The position numbers were made by a program, and so were the translations under genes. Positions 1-10,342 of a stretch of DNA of 64,000 nt are shown here, piece by piece; within the stretch, counting starts at the first letter, position 1; each line of letters begins with the position of its first letter. Under the pieces are notes generated by a model. The model did no database searches. It saw nothing but the letters and a program-made list of their open reading frames with translations, and was not told the origin of the DNA. Origin of the DNA: Acidobacterium capsulatum ATCC 51196 (GTDB taxonomy: Bacteria > Acidobacteriota > Terriglobia > Terriglobales > Acidobacteriaceae); assembly GCF_000022565.1 (NCBI RefSeq), contig NC_012483.1, forward strand, positions 1,364,001 to 1,428,000. Reading direction: 5' to 3'.

Positions 1-3000
1 TCACAAGTAAAGATTCGGGGATACCGCGTCGAACTCGGAGAAATTGAAGGCATTCTCTCTAGCCATCCTCAGGTCTGCGCGGCCGCCGTTGTTTATCGCC
101 GCGACTCGCATGGAACCGGCAAGCTCATTGCTTTCACCACGCTCCTTGCAGACTTCTCTGCGCAAATGCTCCGCGAATGGCTGGCCCAAAGTCTGCCCGA
201 CTACATGGTGCCCTCTGAAGTCCATGTCCTCCAGACCCTTCCGCTCAACACCAATGGAAAGATCGATCGCACTGCGTTGCAGCACTTCCAGCCGGCAGCC
301 GTGGAGAAATCCCCCACGCAAATAACGGCGACTCAGGAGAGTCTGCTCGGCATCTGGCGCGAGACATTCGATACACCCGACATCTCAATCGAAGACAAGT
401 TCTTCGATCTCGGCGGCGACTCTCTGCTCTCCGTTCAGATCGTCTCGCGCATCTGGAGTGCATTCCGCTTTGAGATCTCCATTGATGACATCTTCGAACT
501 GCAAACGATTGTTGCCATCTCCTGCCTGATTGACTCTGCGCAGCAGCCAGAGGTAGCCCCGGCAGCGCGCCTCATTCCTCCGGCGCCGCGAACCGCTCCT
601 CTGCCGCTCTCGTTTTCGCAGCAGAGGCTTTGGTTTCTGTCACAGCTTGAAGAAACCTCGGCCTACCACCTCTCGAGTGCCCTCCGCATCGAAGGCGCGC
701 TTGAGCATGAACGCATCGAGGCCGCGCTCTCCCAGGTGGTGCGGCGGCATGAGATTCTGCGCACTGCATTTCCAGAACTCAATGGTCTTCCATCGCAAGA
801 GATCAAGCCATACATCCCGGTCAGCCTTCCCCTGCTTGAAGCGTCATCCGAGCAGGACGCGACGGTACACTTCCAAGCCTTCGCCGAACAGCCCTTCGAT
901 CTCGCCCGCGGTCCACTTTTCCGTGCGGTGCTCTACCGGGTCCAGCCGGGCTTGCATATTCTCGGACTCGCGATGCACCACATAATTTCGGACGCATGGT
1001 CCTCCGGCATCCTTATTCGAGAAATCACCAGCTTCTATCAAGGAGTCCAACTCCCCGATCTCACTATTCAATACGCCGACTATGCGCGATGGGAACGCGA
1101 GCAGCTTCTATCACCGGCGATACAACAGCAGTTAGAGGCACAGACGGCAGCACTCCGGGGAGCACCAGGACAGATCGAACTCCCCCTCGATCATCCCCGG
1201 CCTCAAATCCAGACCTTTGCTGGCGACGCGGTCACCTTCCACCTCGATGCCGAAGTCATGCGGCCGCTGCGATCCCTCGCGCAGGCAAGTGGCGCAACAC
1301 CCTTCATGCTGCTGCTTTCGGCCTACGCGCTCCTGCTATCGCGCTACAGCAACCAGCAGGACATTGTGATCGGATCCCCGGTCGCGAATCGTACCGCGCC
1401 GGAGTCGGAACCGCTCATCGGATTCTTCGTCAATACCGTGGCATTCCGCATCGTTCTGGAGGCAAACGACACTTTCCGCGATCTTCTCGCAAAAGTGAAG
1501 CAGGTCGCGCTCGAAGGCTACGCCCGCCAGCAGGTTCCCTTCGAGCAAATTGTCGATGCACTTCAGCCGGAGCGCAACCTCAGCCGCACTCCTGTCTTTC
1601 AGGTCATGTTCGCCTATGAGACCGAACCGCCAACAGCCGCCATCATCCCCGGCCTCACAGTCTCTTCACTCCCTCTCGGCACACAGACCGCGAAATTCGA
1701 CTTGACCCTGTACATGCAGGACAGCGGCAGCGATATCGAAGGCACGCTTGAGTTCAACACCGCAATTTTCGAACGCTCCACCATCAAACGTATGGCGGCC
1801 CATCTCAGGACTCTGCTCGCCGGCATTGCCGCAGACCCGAATGCCCCCATCGACACCTTGCCGATGCTCTCGCCGGAAGAACGTATTTTGGTCACCCGTA
1901 GCTGGAACCAGACGCAAGCCGATTTCCCCAGTACTCCTGTTCACTCTCTCTTCGAGCAGCATGCGAAAGAACAGCCGAACGCCGTGGCAGTCACCCTTGA
2001 GGACATATCACTTACCTACGGCGAGCTGAACCTCCGAAGCAACAAGGTGGCCCGGCAGCTTCTCGCACTTGGAGTCGCCCCGGGAACACTGGTCGGCGTC
2101 GCGATGGAGCGCTCTCTCGAAATGATCGTCGCTCTTCTCGCCATTCTGAAGGCTGGCGGAGCCTACGTTCCCATCGACCCCGAGTACCCGGGCGAACGGC
2201 TGAGCTTCATGCTCCGAAACTCCCAGGTATCCTTGCTGCTCACGCAACCCCACATTGCGCCTGCGCTGCCACCCTCCGCAGCCCAGCTCATCCTTCTGTC
2301 GCCGGAGCCTCCCAACCTTGCCTTCGCGCAGAATCCGTCGCCCGCCGTAGGTCCGGATCACACGGCCTACATGATCTACACCTCCGGCTCTACCGGGCAA
2401 CCGAAGGGTGCGCTCAACTCACATCGTGCGCTGACAAACCGTCTGCTTTGGATGCAGAGTGCCTATCGCCTTACCTCCGAGGACGTCATTCTGCAGAAAA
2501 CACCCTTCAGTTTTGATGTGTCGGTGTGGGAATTCTTTTGGCCGCTCCTGGCTGGAGCCAGCATTGTCTTCGCGAAACCCGGCGGCCACCGCGAGAGCGA
2601 CTACCTCGTCGATCTCATTGGCAAGGCACAAGTGACTACCCTTCATTTTGTTCCCTCCATGCTGCGCGCTTTCCTGGAAGAACCGGGGGCTGGCGGCTGC
2701 ACCTCGCTGAAGCGCGTCATCTGTAGCGGAGAGGCTCTGCCTCTCGATCTGCAACAAAAGTTCTTCGACGTTATCCCCGCGGAACTGCATAACTTATATG
2801 GACCAACAGAGGCCGCCATTGACGTTACCTTCTGGCAGTGCCGCCCTGGCGAGACCAGGCGCACCGTGCCCATCGGCCGCCCCATTGCAAATACGCAGAT
2901 TTACATCGTAGACAAAGCCCTGCAGCCTACGCCCATCGGAGTGCCCGGGGAGTTGCTCATCGGAGGAACCCCTGTTGGTCAGGGATACTTCGCCGCCCCC

Positions 3001-6000
3001 GAACTCACAGCGGCCAAGTTCATTCCAGACCATCTCGGCGGCGACCCGCAGGCCCGGCTTTACCGCACAGGCGATCTTGCACGCTTCACCAGCGATGGCG
3101 TCATCGAGTTTCTCGGCCGTCTCGATCATCAGGTAAAGGTCCGAGGCTTCCGCATCGAGCTTGGAGAGATCGAAGAAACTCTGCGCACTCATCCCCAGGT
3201 CCGCGATTGTGTCGTCGTGGCAAAGACCGAAGCCGCCATCACACGCCTGGTGGCCTACATCGCCACCAGCGCGAGTCCCTCCTTGGCCGAGGAACTGCGC
3301 GCTTTTCTCAAGGACACTCTGCCCGCCTACATGGTGCCGGCGGCCTTTGTGATCCTCCAGTACCTGCCACTGCTGCCCAATGGAAAGATCAATCGCAAGG
3401 CTCTTCCAGAGCCCACCGCCGCAGCAGCAGTTCCGATCCAAGCTCAACCAGCCTCCACTCCGCGCGAGAAGATTCTCGCCTCTATCTGGTGCGATGTTCT
3501 TCAGCTCACGGCTGTAGACGTCCATGCAAACTTTTTCGAGTTAGGCGGAGACTCCATCCTAGGCCTCCAGGTGGTGGCCCGCGCCAACCAGGCGGGCCTG
3601 CACATCACAGCCCGGCAGATATTTCAGCATCAAACCATTGCCACGCTGGCCGCGGCCGCAGGCGATGCGGCAATTCGCTCCAATGTAGATCCAACCGGAC
3701 CAACACCGCTCACCCCGATTCAGCTATGGTTCTTTCAGCAGGAACTCCCCGAACCCTCGCTCTTTACGCAATCGGTTCTTTTAGAGGTTCCGGCCAATAC
3801 TGATGCCGAAAGGCTTTCTACGGCCCTGCTGCAACTCTGCGAATGTCATGCAGCCCTCAGACTGCGATTTCACCGTGCCAAAGACGGCTGGCAACAGTTC
3901 ATTCCTGCCGCAACAGTGCCGCCTGACTTTGAAACCCACACTCTCGCCACGCCCAGCGAGATGGAGCAGCTTACACAGGCTGCCGAAGCCAGAATCGATA
4001 TTGTCCATGGCCCTCTCCTGGCAGCGCGTCTGTTCACATTCTCAGACGGCAGTCCCTCACGGCTTTTTTTCACCATTCACCACCTTGCAGTCGATGGTGT
4101 CTCCTGGCGCATTCTTCTTGAAGACCTCTACCGCGCCTATCACCAGCAACCGCTTGCACCGCCTGCCACCTCTTTCCGGGAGTGGTCTCTTCATCTGCGC
4201 GATGTCGCCAAATCTCCCTCCCTGGCGGATGAAGTTTCCTTCTGGCAGCAGGTTCCTTCCTGCAATCTCTGGCCCACGCAAGAAAAAAATCTTGTCTCGG
4301 AGGAAGCATCCTGCAGCTTTGAACTCGACGAACACGCCACTGCGGCTCTGCTGCGCCAGGCACCGCGTACCTATAACGCGAGCATTCAGGAACTCCTGGT
4401 TGCGGCCTTGGCCCAGGGAGTCGCCAGCACCACTGGCCACTCTCGCGTCACACTCGACGTGGAACGGCATGGGCGTCATGCATCGGACCCACAAACCGAT
4501 CTTTCCCGCACAGTAGGCTGGTTCACAACGATCTATCCCGTCTCAGTCAGTGTGGCCGTTTCTGCTTCGATCCGCGATTCAGTGCCTTCGGTTCGCGAAC
4601 AGCTCCGCCGGATTCCGGAAGAAGGATTCCATTACCCGATCCTCCGGTATCTTGCCGCGCCGAACGCCTTCCGTGACTCGCAGCCCTCTCCCATCCTCTT
4701 CAACTATCACGGGCAAATAGATACCGCACTGCAGCAGACCGTAGAGTGGAAACCCGCCTCGGAAATAGTCACGCCTCTTCGTTCGCTGCGGGCGCGGCGC
4801 TCTCATCTGTTTGAAATTATCTCGGCCGTCAGCAATAACCGGCTGCAGGTCGAGTGGCATTACAACAGCCGCCTGCAGGAGCGCTCAGCAATCGAAGCGC
4901 TCGCGAGCAACTTCCAGCAGCAGCTCATCGCTCTGTGCCATCCTCCCATCCATCTTCAGAGTTCGCCAGCCATCGTCGACAGTTACACACTTTCGCCCTT
5001 ACAAGAGGGCATGCTCTTCCACTCCCTCTACCATCGAGATCCCTCCGCCTACTGCCTGCAATTCAGCTTCCCCATTGAGGGCGCATTCCATCCCGCGGCC
5101 TTACGCCAGGCATGGAAGCGCGCCATGGAGCGGCATGAGGTGCTGCGCACCAGTTTTATGTGGGATGGCCTTCGTCAAGCACTTCAGGTCATCGCCGCAG
5201 AATTAGAGCTGCCTTGGAAGACGCTCGACTGCACGCACCTCGATCCAGACGAACACCAAAAGATACTAGAAGACCTACTGCTTGAGGAGCGTGAACTTGG
5301 CTTCGATCTACTGACGGCGCCCCTGTTCCGCTGCCTGCTCATCCAGTGGTCACCAGTGCGATGGACCCTCTGCTGGACAACCCACCACATCCTCATGGAC
5401 GGATGGAGCACGGCCATTCTGTTGAGCGAGATCCTGGAAGACTACGTCGCCATCGCAAGCAATAACACTCCTCCGGAGCGGGCCACCCCTACGCCTTATC
5501 GCACCTATATCGACTGGCTTGCGCTGCAACCGGAAAGCACCCATGAGAACTGGTGGCGACAGTATCTACAGGGACTGCGGCGGCCAACGCCGCTTCCTGG
5601 AGACCGCTCCTCTTCCTCCGAATTCTCTGCCCTGCAGGAACAGTCGCTTGTGCTGGAAGCGGAATTCACCTCTGCTCTCACCGCAAAACTTCGCACGCAG
5701 CACCTTACCCTTAACACTCTGCTTCGTGGCACGTGGAGCTTAATTCTTAGCGCCGCCTCAGGGCTTCAGGATGTCACCTTCGGAGTCACTGTATCAGGAC
5801 GGCCACCACACATCCCAGGCGTGGAAGCGATGGTAGGACTCTTCATCCACACGCTGCCACTGCGCTGCCGTATCGACGGAGCCTCCTCTTTCCATACTTA
5901 TCTCGACACCCTGCAGGCAGAGCAGGCTGCCATGGACCACCACACTGCCGTCTCTCTCATCGACCTGCAGCGGTGGAGCGGTCTACCCAATGGCTCCCCA

Positions 6001-7455
6001 CTCTTTGAGAGCCTCTTTGTCTTTGAAAATTATCCTGTCGCCTCGCCAGCAGGCATCGATCACTCCGGACTCACCCTCGGCGACATCCGCACTTTCGACC
6101 AGACCAACTATCCGTTGGCCATCACCATCACGCCCGGCCAGCAACTCAACCTGCGCATCGCGTGGGATCCGCGGCGCTTGCAGCCCGGCACCGTAAATCG
6201 CATCTTTGCTGATATCTCCCGGACGCTTGAGCGTTACCTTCTCCATCCGGAGATCACCTGCGCGGACTTGATTGCGATGCATGAGCCTGCCGCTCCAATG
6301 CAAACAACCACTCCCCCTAAAACGTCTGCTCCCAGCCGCATGAGCGTTACTCCACGAGATGAGATCGAGAGCAAGCTGCTCGCCATCTGGGAGGATGTTT
6401 TGGATAGAACGGGCGTCGGTATCACCGATGACTACTTCGACCTCGGCGGCCACTCCATCATGGCGGTGCGGCTGATGAACCAGATTGAGATCACCTTCCA
6501 GCGCCGCCTGCCGATTGCACAGCTCTTTCAAAATCCGACCGTCGAACAACTCGCCGTGACACTTCGCGACTCTTCGGCCATCTCTACGAACGGCATCGTG
6601 AAGATACGTTCTGGACACACCGGCACTCCCATCCTTCTACTTCCAGGCGCAGGCGGCAACGTCCTCTACTTCAACGCCCTCGCTCAGCAGCTACGTGCCG
6701 GCCCCTCGATCTATGGCCTTGAGCCCCCGGGGCTGAATGACGCGGCAGAACCACTCGCTACCGTCGAAGCCATTGCTGCTCATCACCTCGCCAACATCCT
6801 CCCTATCATTGGCGACGGACCGTGCGCCCTCGCCGGTCATTCCTTCGGATCGTCAGTCGCTCTCGAAATGGCTCGTCTGTTGAACGCGCGAGGAAACACC
6901 GTTGAGTGGCTCGCGATCTTCGACTCCACTGCGCCCACCTCGGTCAGCCATCCATATTGGCAATCGTGGACGGAGATCGACTGGCTCCTGGCGATCATCC
7001 ACGAAATCGGAGAATTTCTGCACGCGGATCTGAATCTCTCGCGGCAAGATCTCGAAGACCGCAATGAAGAGGAACGGCTCACGCTGATCCTCGACCGCAT
7101 CGCACGGCAAAGCGACTGGCTCGCCGGTGCCGATACAGGACGGCTGCGCGCCTATCTCCGCGTCTACCAAAGCAACTTTCGCACAACTTATCAACCTGAG
7201 GCAGCGCCGCTTCCCATACCGATCACGCTCTTTCGTGCTACGGAGTCCGGAGCGGAAGACTATGCGCCCTCTGCCGAAGTAGCAGCTCTCCGCGCCGACT
7301 CTTCATGGGGCTGGTCCGCATTTTCGTGCAGGCCGGTTGCAGTGATTGACCTGCCCGGCAATCACCTCACCATGCTGCTCCCGCCGCATGTCTCCGTTCT
7401 TAGCTCACACATCAACGCGATCCTGGAAAGAACCAGTCATGCCCGTCACGATTGA
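1..7455 (+). CDS. Nonribosomal peptide synthetase, 5'-truncated by the window edge
   Basis: The frame is open from base 1, so the start lies upstream. The first residues are already the A8 motif (KIRGYRVELGEIE) of an adenylation domain. Visible order: end of A (to about 290), T (LGGDS 409-423), C (HH 976-981), A (about 1930-3400; YTSGSTGQPKG, YGPTE, YRTGD), T (LGGDS 3541-3555), E (HHLAVDGVSW from 4078), C (LSPLQEGMLFH; HHILMDGW from 5383), T (LGGHS 6442-6456) and TE (GHSFGSS, nucleophile Ser 6841-6843). The complete A domain reads DVWHISLI-D plus the conserved Lys, close to the known serine code, so D-Ser after the E domain is inferred. The C domain after E has the LSPLQEGM opening typical of DCL types, which fits. 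The last module has no A domain between C and T. The carrier proteins are likely activated by the PPTase at 10343. The cytosolic enzyme makes and releases a peptide of unknown identity. Confidence 0.97.
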   Translation, partial: SQVKIRGYRVELGEIEGILSSHPQVCAAAVVYRRDSHGTGKLIAFTTLLADFSAQMLREWLAQSLPDYMVPSEVHVLQTLPLNTNGKIDRTALQHFQPAAVEKSPTQITATQESLLGIWRETFDTPDISIEDKFFDLGGDSLLSVQIVSRIWSAFRFEISIDDIFELQTIVAISCLIDSAQQPEVAPAARLIPPAPRTAPLPLSFSQQRLWFLSQLEETSAYHLSSALRIEGALEHERIEAALSQVVRRHEILRTAFPELNGLPSQEIKPYIPVSLPLLEASSEQDATVHFQAFAEQPFDLARGPLFRAVLYRVQPGLHILGLAMHHIISDAWSSGILIREITSFYQGVQLPDLTIQYADYARWEREQLLSPAIQQQLEAQTAALRGAPGQIELPLDHPRPQIQTFAGDAVTFHLDAEVMRPLRSLAQASGATPFMLLLSAYALLLSRYSNQQDIVIGSPVANRTAPESEPLIGFFVNTVAFRIVLEANDTFRDLLAKVKQVALEGYARQQVPFEQIVDALQPERNLSRTPVFQVMFAYETEPPTAAIIPGLTVSSLPLGTQTAKFDLTLYMQDSGSDIEGTLEFNTAIFERSTIKRMAAHLRTLLAGIAADPNAPIDTLPMLSPEERILVTRSWNQTQADFPSTPVHSLFEQHAKEQPNAVAVTLEDISLTYGELNLRSNKVARQLLALGVAPGTLVGVAMERSLEMIVALLAILKAGGAYVPIDPEYPGERLSFMLRNSQVSLLLTQPHIAPALPPSAAQLILLSPEPPNLAFAQNPSPAVGPDHTAYMIYTSGSTGQPKGALNSHRALTNRLLWMQSAYRLTSEDVILQKTPFSFDVSVWEFFWPLLAGASIVFAKPGGHRESDYLVDLIGKAQVTTLHFVPSMLRAFLEEPGAGGCTSLKRVICSGEALPLDLQQKFFDVIPAELHNLYGPTEAAIDVTFWQCRPGETRRTVPIGRPIANTQIYIVDKALQPTPIGVPGELLIGGTPVGQGYFAAPELTAAKFIPDHLGGDPQARLYRTGDLARFTSDGVIEFLGRLDHQVKVRGFRIELGEIEETLRTHPQVRDCVVVAKTEAAITRLVAYIATSASPSLAEELRAFLKDTLPAYMVPAAFVILQYLPLLPNGKINRKALPEPTAAAAVPIQAQPASTPREKILASIWCDVLQLTAVDVHANFFELGGDSILGLQVVARANQAGLHITARQIFQHQTIATLAAAAGDAAIRSNVDPTGPTPLTPIQLWFFQQELPEPSLFTQSVLLEVPANTDAERLSTALLQLCECHAALRLRFHRAKDGWQQFIPAATVPPDFETHTLATPSEMEQLTQAAEARIDIVHGPLLAARLFTFSDGSPSRLFFTIHHLAVDGVSWRILLEDLYRAYHQQPLAPPATSFREWSLHLRDVAKSPSLADEVSFWQQVPSCNLWPTQEKNLVSEEASCSFELDEHATAALLRQAPRTYNASIQELLVAALAQGVASTTGHSRVTLDVERHGRHASDPQTDLSRTVGWFTTIYPVSVSVAVSASIRDSVPSVREQLRRIPEEGFHYPILRYLAAPNAFRDSQPSPILFNYHGQIDTALQQTVEWKPASEIVTPLRSLRARRSHLFEIISAVSNNRLQVEWHYNSRLQERSAIEALASNFQQQLIALCHPPIHLQSSPAIVDSYTLSPLQEGMLFHSLYHRDPSAYCLQFSFPIEGAFHPAALRQAWKRAMERHEVLRTSFMWDGLRQALQVIAAELELPWKTLDCTHLDPDEHQKILEDLLLEERELGFDLLTAPLFRCLLIQWSPVRWTLCWTTHHILMDGWSTAILLSEILEDYVAIASNNTPPERATPTPYRTYIDWLALQPESTHENWWRQYLQGLRRPTPLPGDRSSSSEFSALQEQSLVLEAEFTSALTAKLRTQHLTLNTLLRGTWSLILSAASGLQDVTFGVTVSGRPPHIPGVEAMVGLFIHTLPLRCRIDGASSFHTYLDTLQAEQAAMDHHTAVSLIDLQRWSGLPNGSPLFESLFVFENYPVASPAGIDHSGLTLGDIRTFDQTNYPLAITITPGQQLNLRIAWDPRRLQPGTVNRIFADISRTLERYLLHPEITCADLIAMHEPAAPMQTTTPPKTSAPSRMSVTPRDEIESKLLAIWEDVLDRTGVGITDDYFDLGGHSIMAVRLMNQIEITFQRRLPIAQLFQNPTVEQLAVTLRDSSAISTNGIVKIRSGHTGTPILLLPGAGGNVLYFNALAQQLRAGPSIYGLEPPGLNDAAEPLATVEAIAAHHLANILPIIGDGPCALAGHSFGSSVALEMARLLNARGNTVEWLAIFDSTAPTSVSHPYWQSWTEIDWLLAIIHEIGEFLHADLNLSRQDLEDRNEEERLTLILDRIARQSDWLAGADTGRLRAYLRVYQSNFRTTYQPEAAPLPIPITLFRATESGAEDYAPSAEVAALRADSSWGWSAFSCRPVAVIDLPGNHLTMLLPPHVSVLSSHINAILERTSHARHD

Positions 7456-8089
7456 TACCTTCTTCGCAAAGAAGATCTGCATTAACCTCGACCGGCGGCC
7501 GGACCGCTGGCAGGCCGTGCAGCAGAAATTCACCGAGCATCGGATCAGCAATGTAGAGCGTCTCTCCGCCGTCGATGCCCGGACAGCCGTGATTCCCGAT
7601 CATCTGAGCCATCTTCGCCCGCAGGACTATGCCTGCACCATGAGCCACCTCGCGGCCGTAAAGCAGGCGAAGCGCGAGGGCTGCGAAAATGTCCTCATCT
7701 TTGAGGACGATGTGACCCTCGACCCCGCGCTCAACGATCTTTTCCCCGGGTACATGGCAGAGCTTCCCGAAGATTGGCACATGTTCTTCCTGGGCTGCTA
7801 TCACCTCGTGGAGCCGATTGCAGTCTCACCGCACATCGTGCGCGGCGTGGAAGCGCTCACGGCACATGCTTACTGCGTCCGCGCTACTCTCTTTGATGAG
7901 TTCATCGCCCTCAACGAAAATCCCCCCGCCATCGTCGACCGTAATAATACGATTCTGCAACGACGCTTCCACTGTTACTGTTTCCAGCCCAACCTCGCCG
8001 GCCAGGAGCAAGGCTACTCCGACGTCATGGAGGAGGTCATGCCCGAGAAGCCCCTGGCGCATAACTACCCCATCGTTGGCCAGTGGTAG
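7439..8089 (+). CDS. GT25-like (LPS-type) glycosyltransferase
   Basis: 216 residues from ATG 7439, overlapping the NRPS stop by 17 nt in another frame, so translation is probably coupled. An upstream in-frame start at 7346 lies fully inside the NRPS and its translation is not protein-like. Family 25 signatures are present: an N-terminal INLDRRPDRW near residues 13-22, a CTMSHLAAVK segment, and IFEDDV near 87-92, where the acidic cluster is expected to bind the metal and nucleotide sugar. The position after the NRPS suggests glycosylation of the peptide or of a cell-surface acceptor. Neither the sugar nor the acceptor can be read from sequence. Confidence 0.85.
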   Translation: MPVTIDTFFAKKICINLDRRPDRWQAVQQKFTEHRISNVERLSAVDARTAVIPDHLSHLRPQDYACTMSHLAAVKQAKREGCENVLIFEDDVTLDPALNDLFPGYMAELPEDWHMFFLGCYHLVEPIAVSPHIVRGVEALTAHAYCVRATLFDEFIALNENPPAIVDRNNTILQRRFHCYCFQPNLAGQEQGYSDVMEEVMPEKPLAHNYPIVGQW

Positions 8090-8101
8090 TTCCAAGAGCC
8101 A

Positions 8102-8127
8102 CAAGGCCCACCGTGGGGTGGGCCTTG
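8102..8127. terminator. Hairpin between convergent genes
   Basis: CAAGGCCCACC, loop GTGG, GGTGGGCCTTG: an 11-bp perfect stem just after the glycosyltransferase stop and before the end of the convergent oxidase gene. No T-run follows on either strand, so it may be a weak bidirectional terminator or only mark the 3' ends. Confidence 0.55.
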
Positions 8128-8175
8128 CAATGTGCAGTGATATGAAGCGAGCATGGGCAGCCGCTGTCTGTGTCT

Positions 8176-10014
8176 TTAGGAAACTGGCGGCTTCATCAGG
8201 CTGGCAAGGAATGTGTTGGAAAAGATGTTCTTCGCGTCAAATGAGCTCAGCCCACTCACCTCATCGTCCCAGCCGGAGAAAGTGGACTGGAAGCGCTGAA
8301 TCACCTGCTCGTCTGTCCACGCGCCATCCGCCACAGTATAAGCCCAGCCCTTCGACCATTCGGGACGAACACGGCCGTTCGCTCCAGTGAACCACTGGTT
8401 CGACAGCAAAGCTTGTTCCAAATCTACATAGAAGTTGTTGGCGTGCTCCGTGCCCGGCAAATCCAGCACGTCGAGCCAAAGTGCACAGTCCCAGCCATTC
8501 GCAATGGCTTCTTTGTCATAATTCAGCGCTGAGATGGCAGGGCTTTTCGCACCGGTCACGCCGATCGCCGCAGGATCATCCAGGCCGGTGATACGAATCT
8601 CGAGCGGCGAGTTGATCGGGAACTGGTTCTGATTCTGGTACTTCTCCAGAAGACTGGTAAAGGTGTTGGCAAATACGCTGATCGCCTGCTGCACATTTTC
8701 CTTCTTCATGCTGATGGCATAGCCATTCGCCGTCACCCGCAGCGTGGTGTCCTTGATGTAGATCATCGTATCGGCCGATGGTCCCCAGAGATCTGTAGCA
8801 TCGTCCACCAGAAGCCCGATCTGAGATATCAACTGCATCAACTGTCCCATGAGCGGCGTGAGCTGCGGCCCTAATCCAGTCTTGAAAGCCTGGATGAGAT
8901 CTTCCAGAATCTGCCAGCCCTCCGCGATCCATCGCAGCCAGGAAATGCCTTTCTCCGACCGCAGGTCGACAGAGGATCCCAGGGACAGCAACCACTTGCG
9001 AAGTCCGTCCGTCACCACGGCGCCATCCACGGCGGCATCAAGCGGAACGCCGAGAATGCACTTGAACAGGGGCGTAATCCAGTCCGGGTAGCTGTCGGAA
9101 AATGGATAGTTATAAGCCGATGTCACTGCTTTCGAGCCCTGCGGCTGCGTCGGCGAATACGACCACACCTTGAGCCACGGATACTCCGAGAACGGATACC
9201 AGATTGCCTCGACCCGGCCGGTCTGGTTCAGATAGTCCAGCATGCTATGCCTCGGCACTTCACCGGGCGTCGAAGGAGCTGCGAACAGCTTCTTCCACGA
9301 TATGGACATATCGCTCTGGCAGCGAAGATAGAAGTTGGGCACCACCGCCAGAGTTACGTCCGTTAGAAAGGCGCGGCCCAGGTGAGTGAGGAAGAGCGTA
9401 TCGTTGCCATCCGCCTGACCGCGGGTAAAGGTCTGCAACTCATACTGCCCCTGCGCATTCGACACAACCGCCGTGAACGCCAGAATGCGATTGCTCATGC
9501 TGCCATATCCCGTGGGCAGATCTTCGAGCGGCGAAGGAATGGCTGTGCCATGGGCATCAATGGCCAGCACGCCGCCGACGGTGATATGTCCGGGCGCTGG
9601 AATGTGCGGAAAGCTGTAGCCGATCGTACCCGTTCCGCCCGGAGCATTCTGCAGAGCCAGCATCAGGTTGTCCATCGTGCAGCCGGTCTGAACTTTTACC
9701 TGTGCCGGGGCGCCTCCCGTGGCTGCGGTAACGCTCTCTACCGCGGTCAGGTTCTTCGTCATATCTACGATCAGAATCTTCGCGCTGGGCGACGTGCCCT
9801 CCACGACTGCAAGCGGAGACCAGTTGTGCTTGATGCCTGCCGGACGGACTGTGTAACCATTGGCGGCGGCCCAATTACACACCGCGGCCACATCCTCTGC
9901 GGTCTTCGGCACACATGTCCACAGGGATTTCACCTGGATGGTCCAGTCCCAATTGACAAAATCCTGCTGCGAGATGGAAATCCCAGTGGGAAATCCGGAT
10001 GGCGGCGTTGACAT
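8176..10014 (-). CDS. Type II (VAO-family) cholesterol oxidase-like flavoprotein
   Basis: 612 residues from ATG 10014, chosen because GGAGAG lies about 6 nt upstream; a longer start at 10107 lacks this. The whole protein follows the Brevibacterium-type covalent-FAD cholesterol oxidase as I recall it: an N-terminal PCMH FAD-binding domain, then the Chol_subst-bind domain. His63 in RPAGIKHNW matches the flavinylated His (H121 there). E472-I-R474 in PLEIRITGLD matches the catalytic Glu/Arg pair. Later conserved stretches include YGSMSNRI, LGRAFLTDVTL, IWYPFSEYPWLKVW and RPEWSKGWA. The expected reaction is oxidation of a secondary alcohol such as a sterol with reduction of O2. No signal peptide is evident. 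The natural substrate here is unknown; hopanoids or other polycyclics are possible. It is transcribed away from the PPTase gene, so a link to the NRPS is unproven. Confidence 0.88.
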   Translation of the reverse strand: MSTPPSGFPTGISISQQDFVNWDWTIQVKSLWTCVPKTAEDVAAVCNWAAANGYTVRPAGIKHNWSPLAVVEGTSPSAKILIVDMTKNLTAVESVTAATGGAPAQVKVQTGCTMDNLMLALQNAPGGTGTIGYSFPHIPAPGHITVGGVLAIDAHGTAIPSPLEDLPTGYGSMSNRILAFTAVVSNAQGQYELQTFTRGQADGNDTLFLTHLGRAFLTDVTLAVVPNFYLRCQSDMSISWKKLFAAPSTPGEVPRHSMLDYLNQTGRVEAIWYPFSEYPWLKVWSYSPTQPQGSKAVTSAYNYPFSDSYPDWITPLFKCILGVPLDAAVDGAVVTDGLRKWLLSLGSSVDLRSEKGISWLRWIAEGWQILEDLIQAFKTGLGPQLTPLMGQLMQLISQIGLLVDDATDLWGPSADTMIYIKDTTLRVTANGYAISMKKENVQQAISVFANTFTSLLEKYQNQNQFPINSPLEIRITGLDDPAAIGVTGAKSPAISALNYDKEAIANGWDCALWLDVLDLPGTEHANNFYVDLEQALLSNQWFTGANGRVRPEWSKGWAYTVADGAWTDEQVIQRFQSTFSGWDDEVSGLSSFDAKNIFSNTFLASLMKPPVS

Positions 10015-10342
10015 ATAACTCTCCTGCCCCGGCTGCAAGGGGTGGCTAGATAACTTCACATAGGATGCGGGCGTGAAACCTTCACACGGACAACCACGCC
10101 CGAACAAAGAAATTCCGCAAGATATGCCTCCTCTCTGGCAATCCAGAGCGAAATACTGGCATATAATTCTCCTGCCATGAATTTACCGGACCAATATAGC
10201 TTCACCACTAACTCATGTACACAGAAAAACTAAGATTTATCTAAACAGTCTGTAAATTTATCTCCCTATCTTCGACCGCACGGTCCTTTCATCGAACTGG
10301 CCTGCGCCATTCACCTCTCAACCATGACTTTGCAAGGTATTC
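10015..10342. other. Divergent intergenic region with likely promoters
   Basis: This 328-bp AT-rich stretch separates the divergent oxidase and PPTase genes. A perfect TATAAT occurs at 10162-10167 on the plus strand, but no convincing -35 box lies 17 bp upstream. The ribosome-binding site GGAGAG for the minus-strand gene lies at its left edge. No open frame of protein character was seen. Confidence 0.45.
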
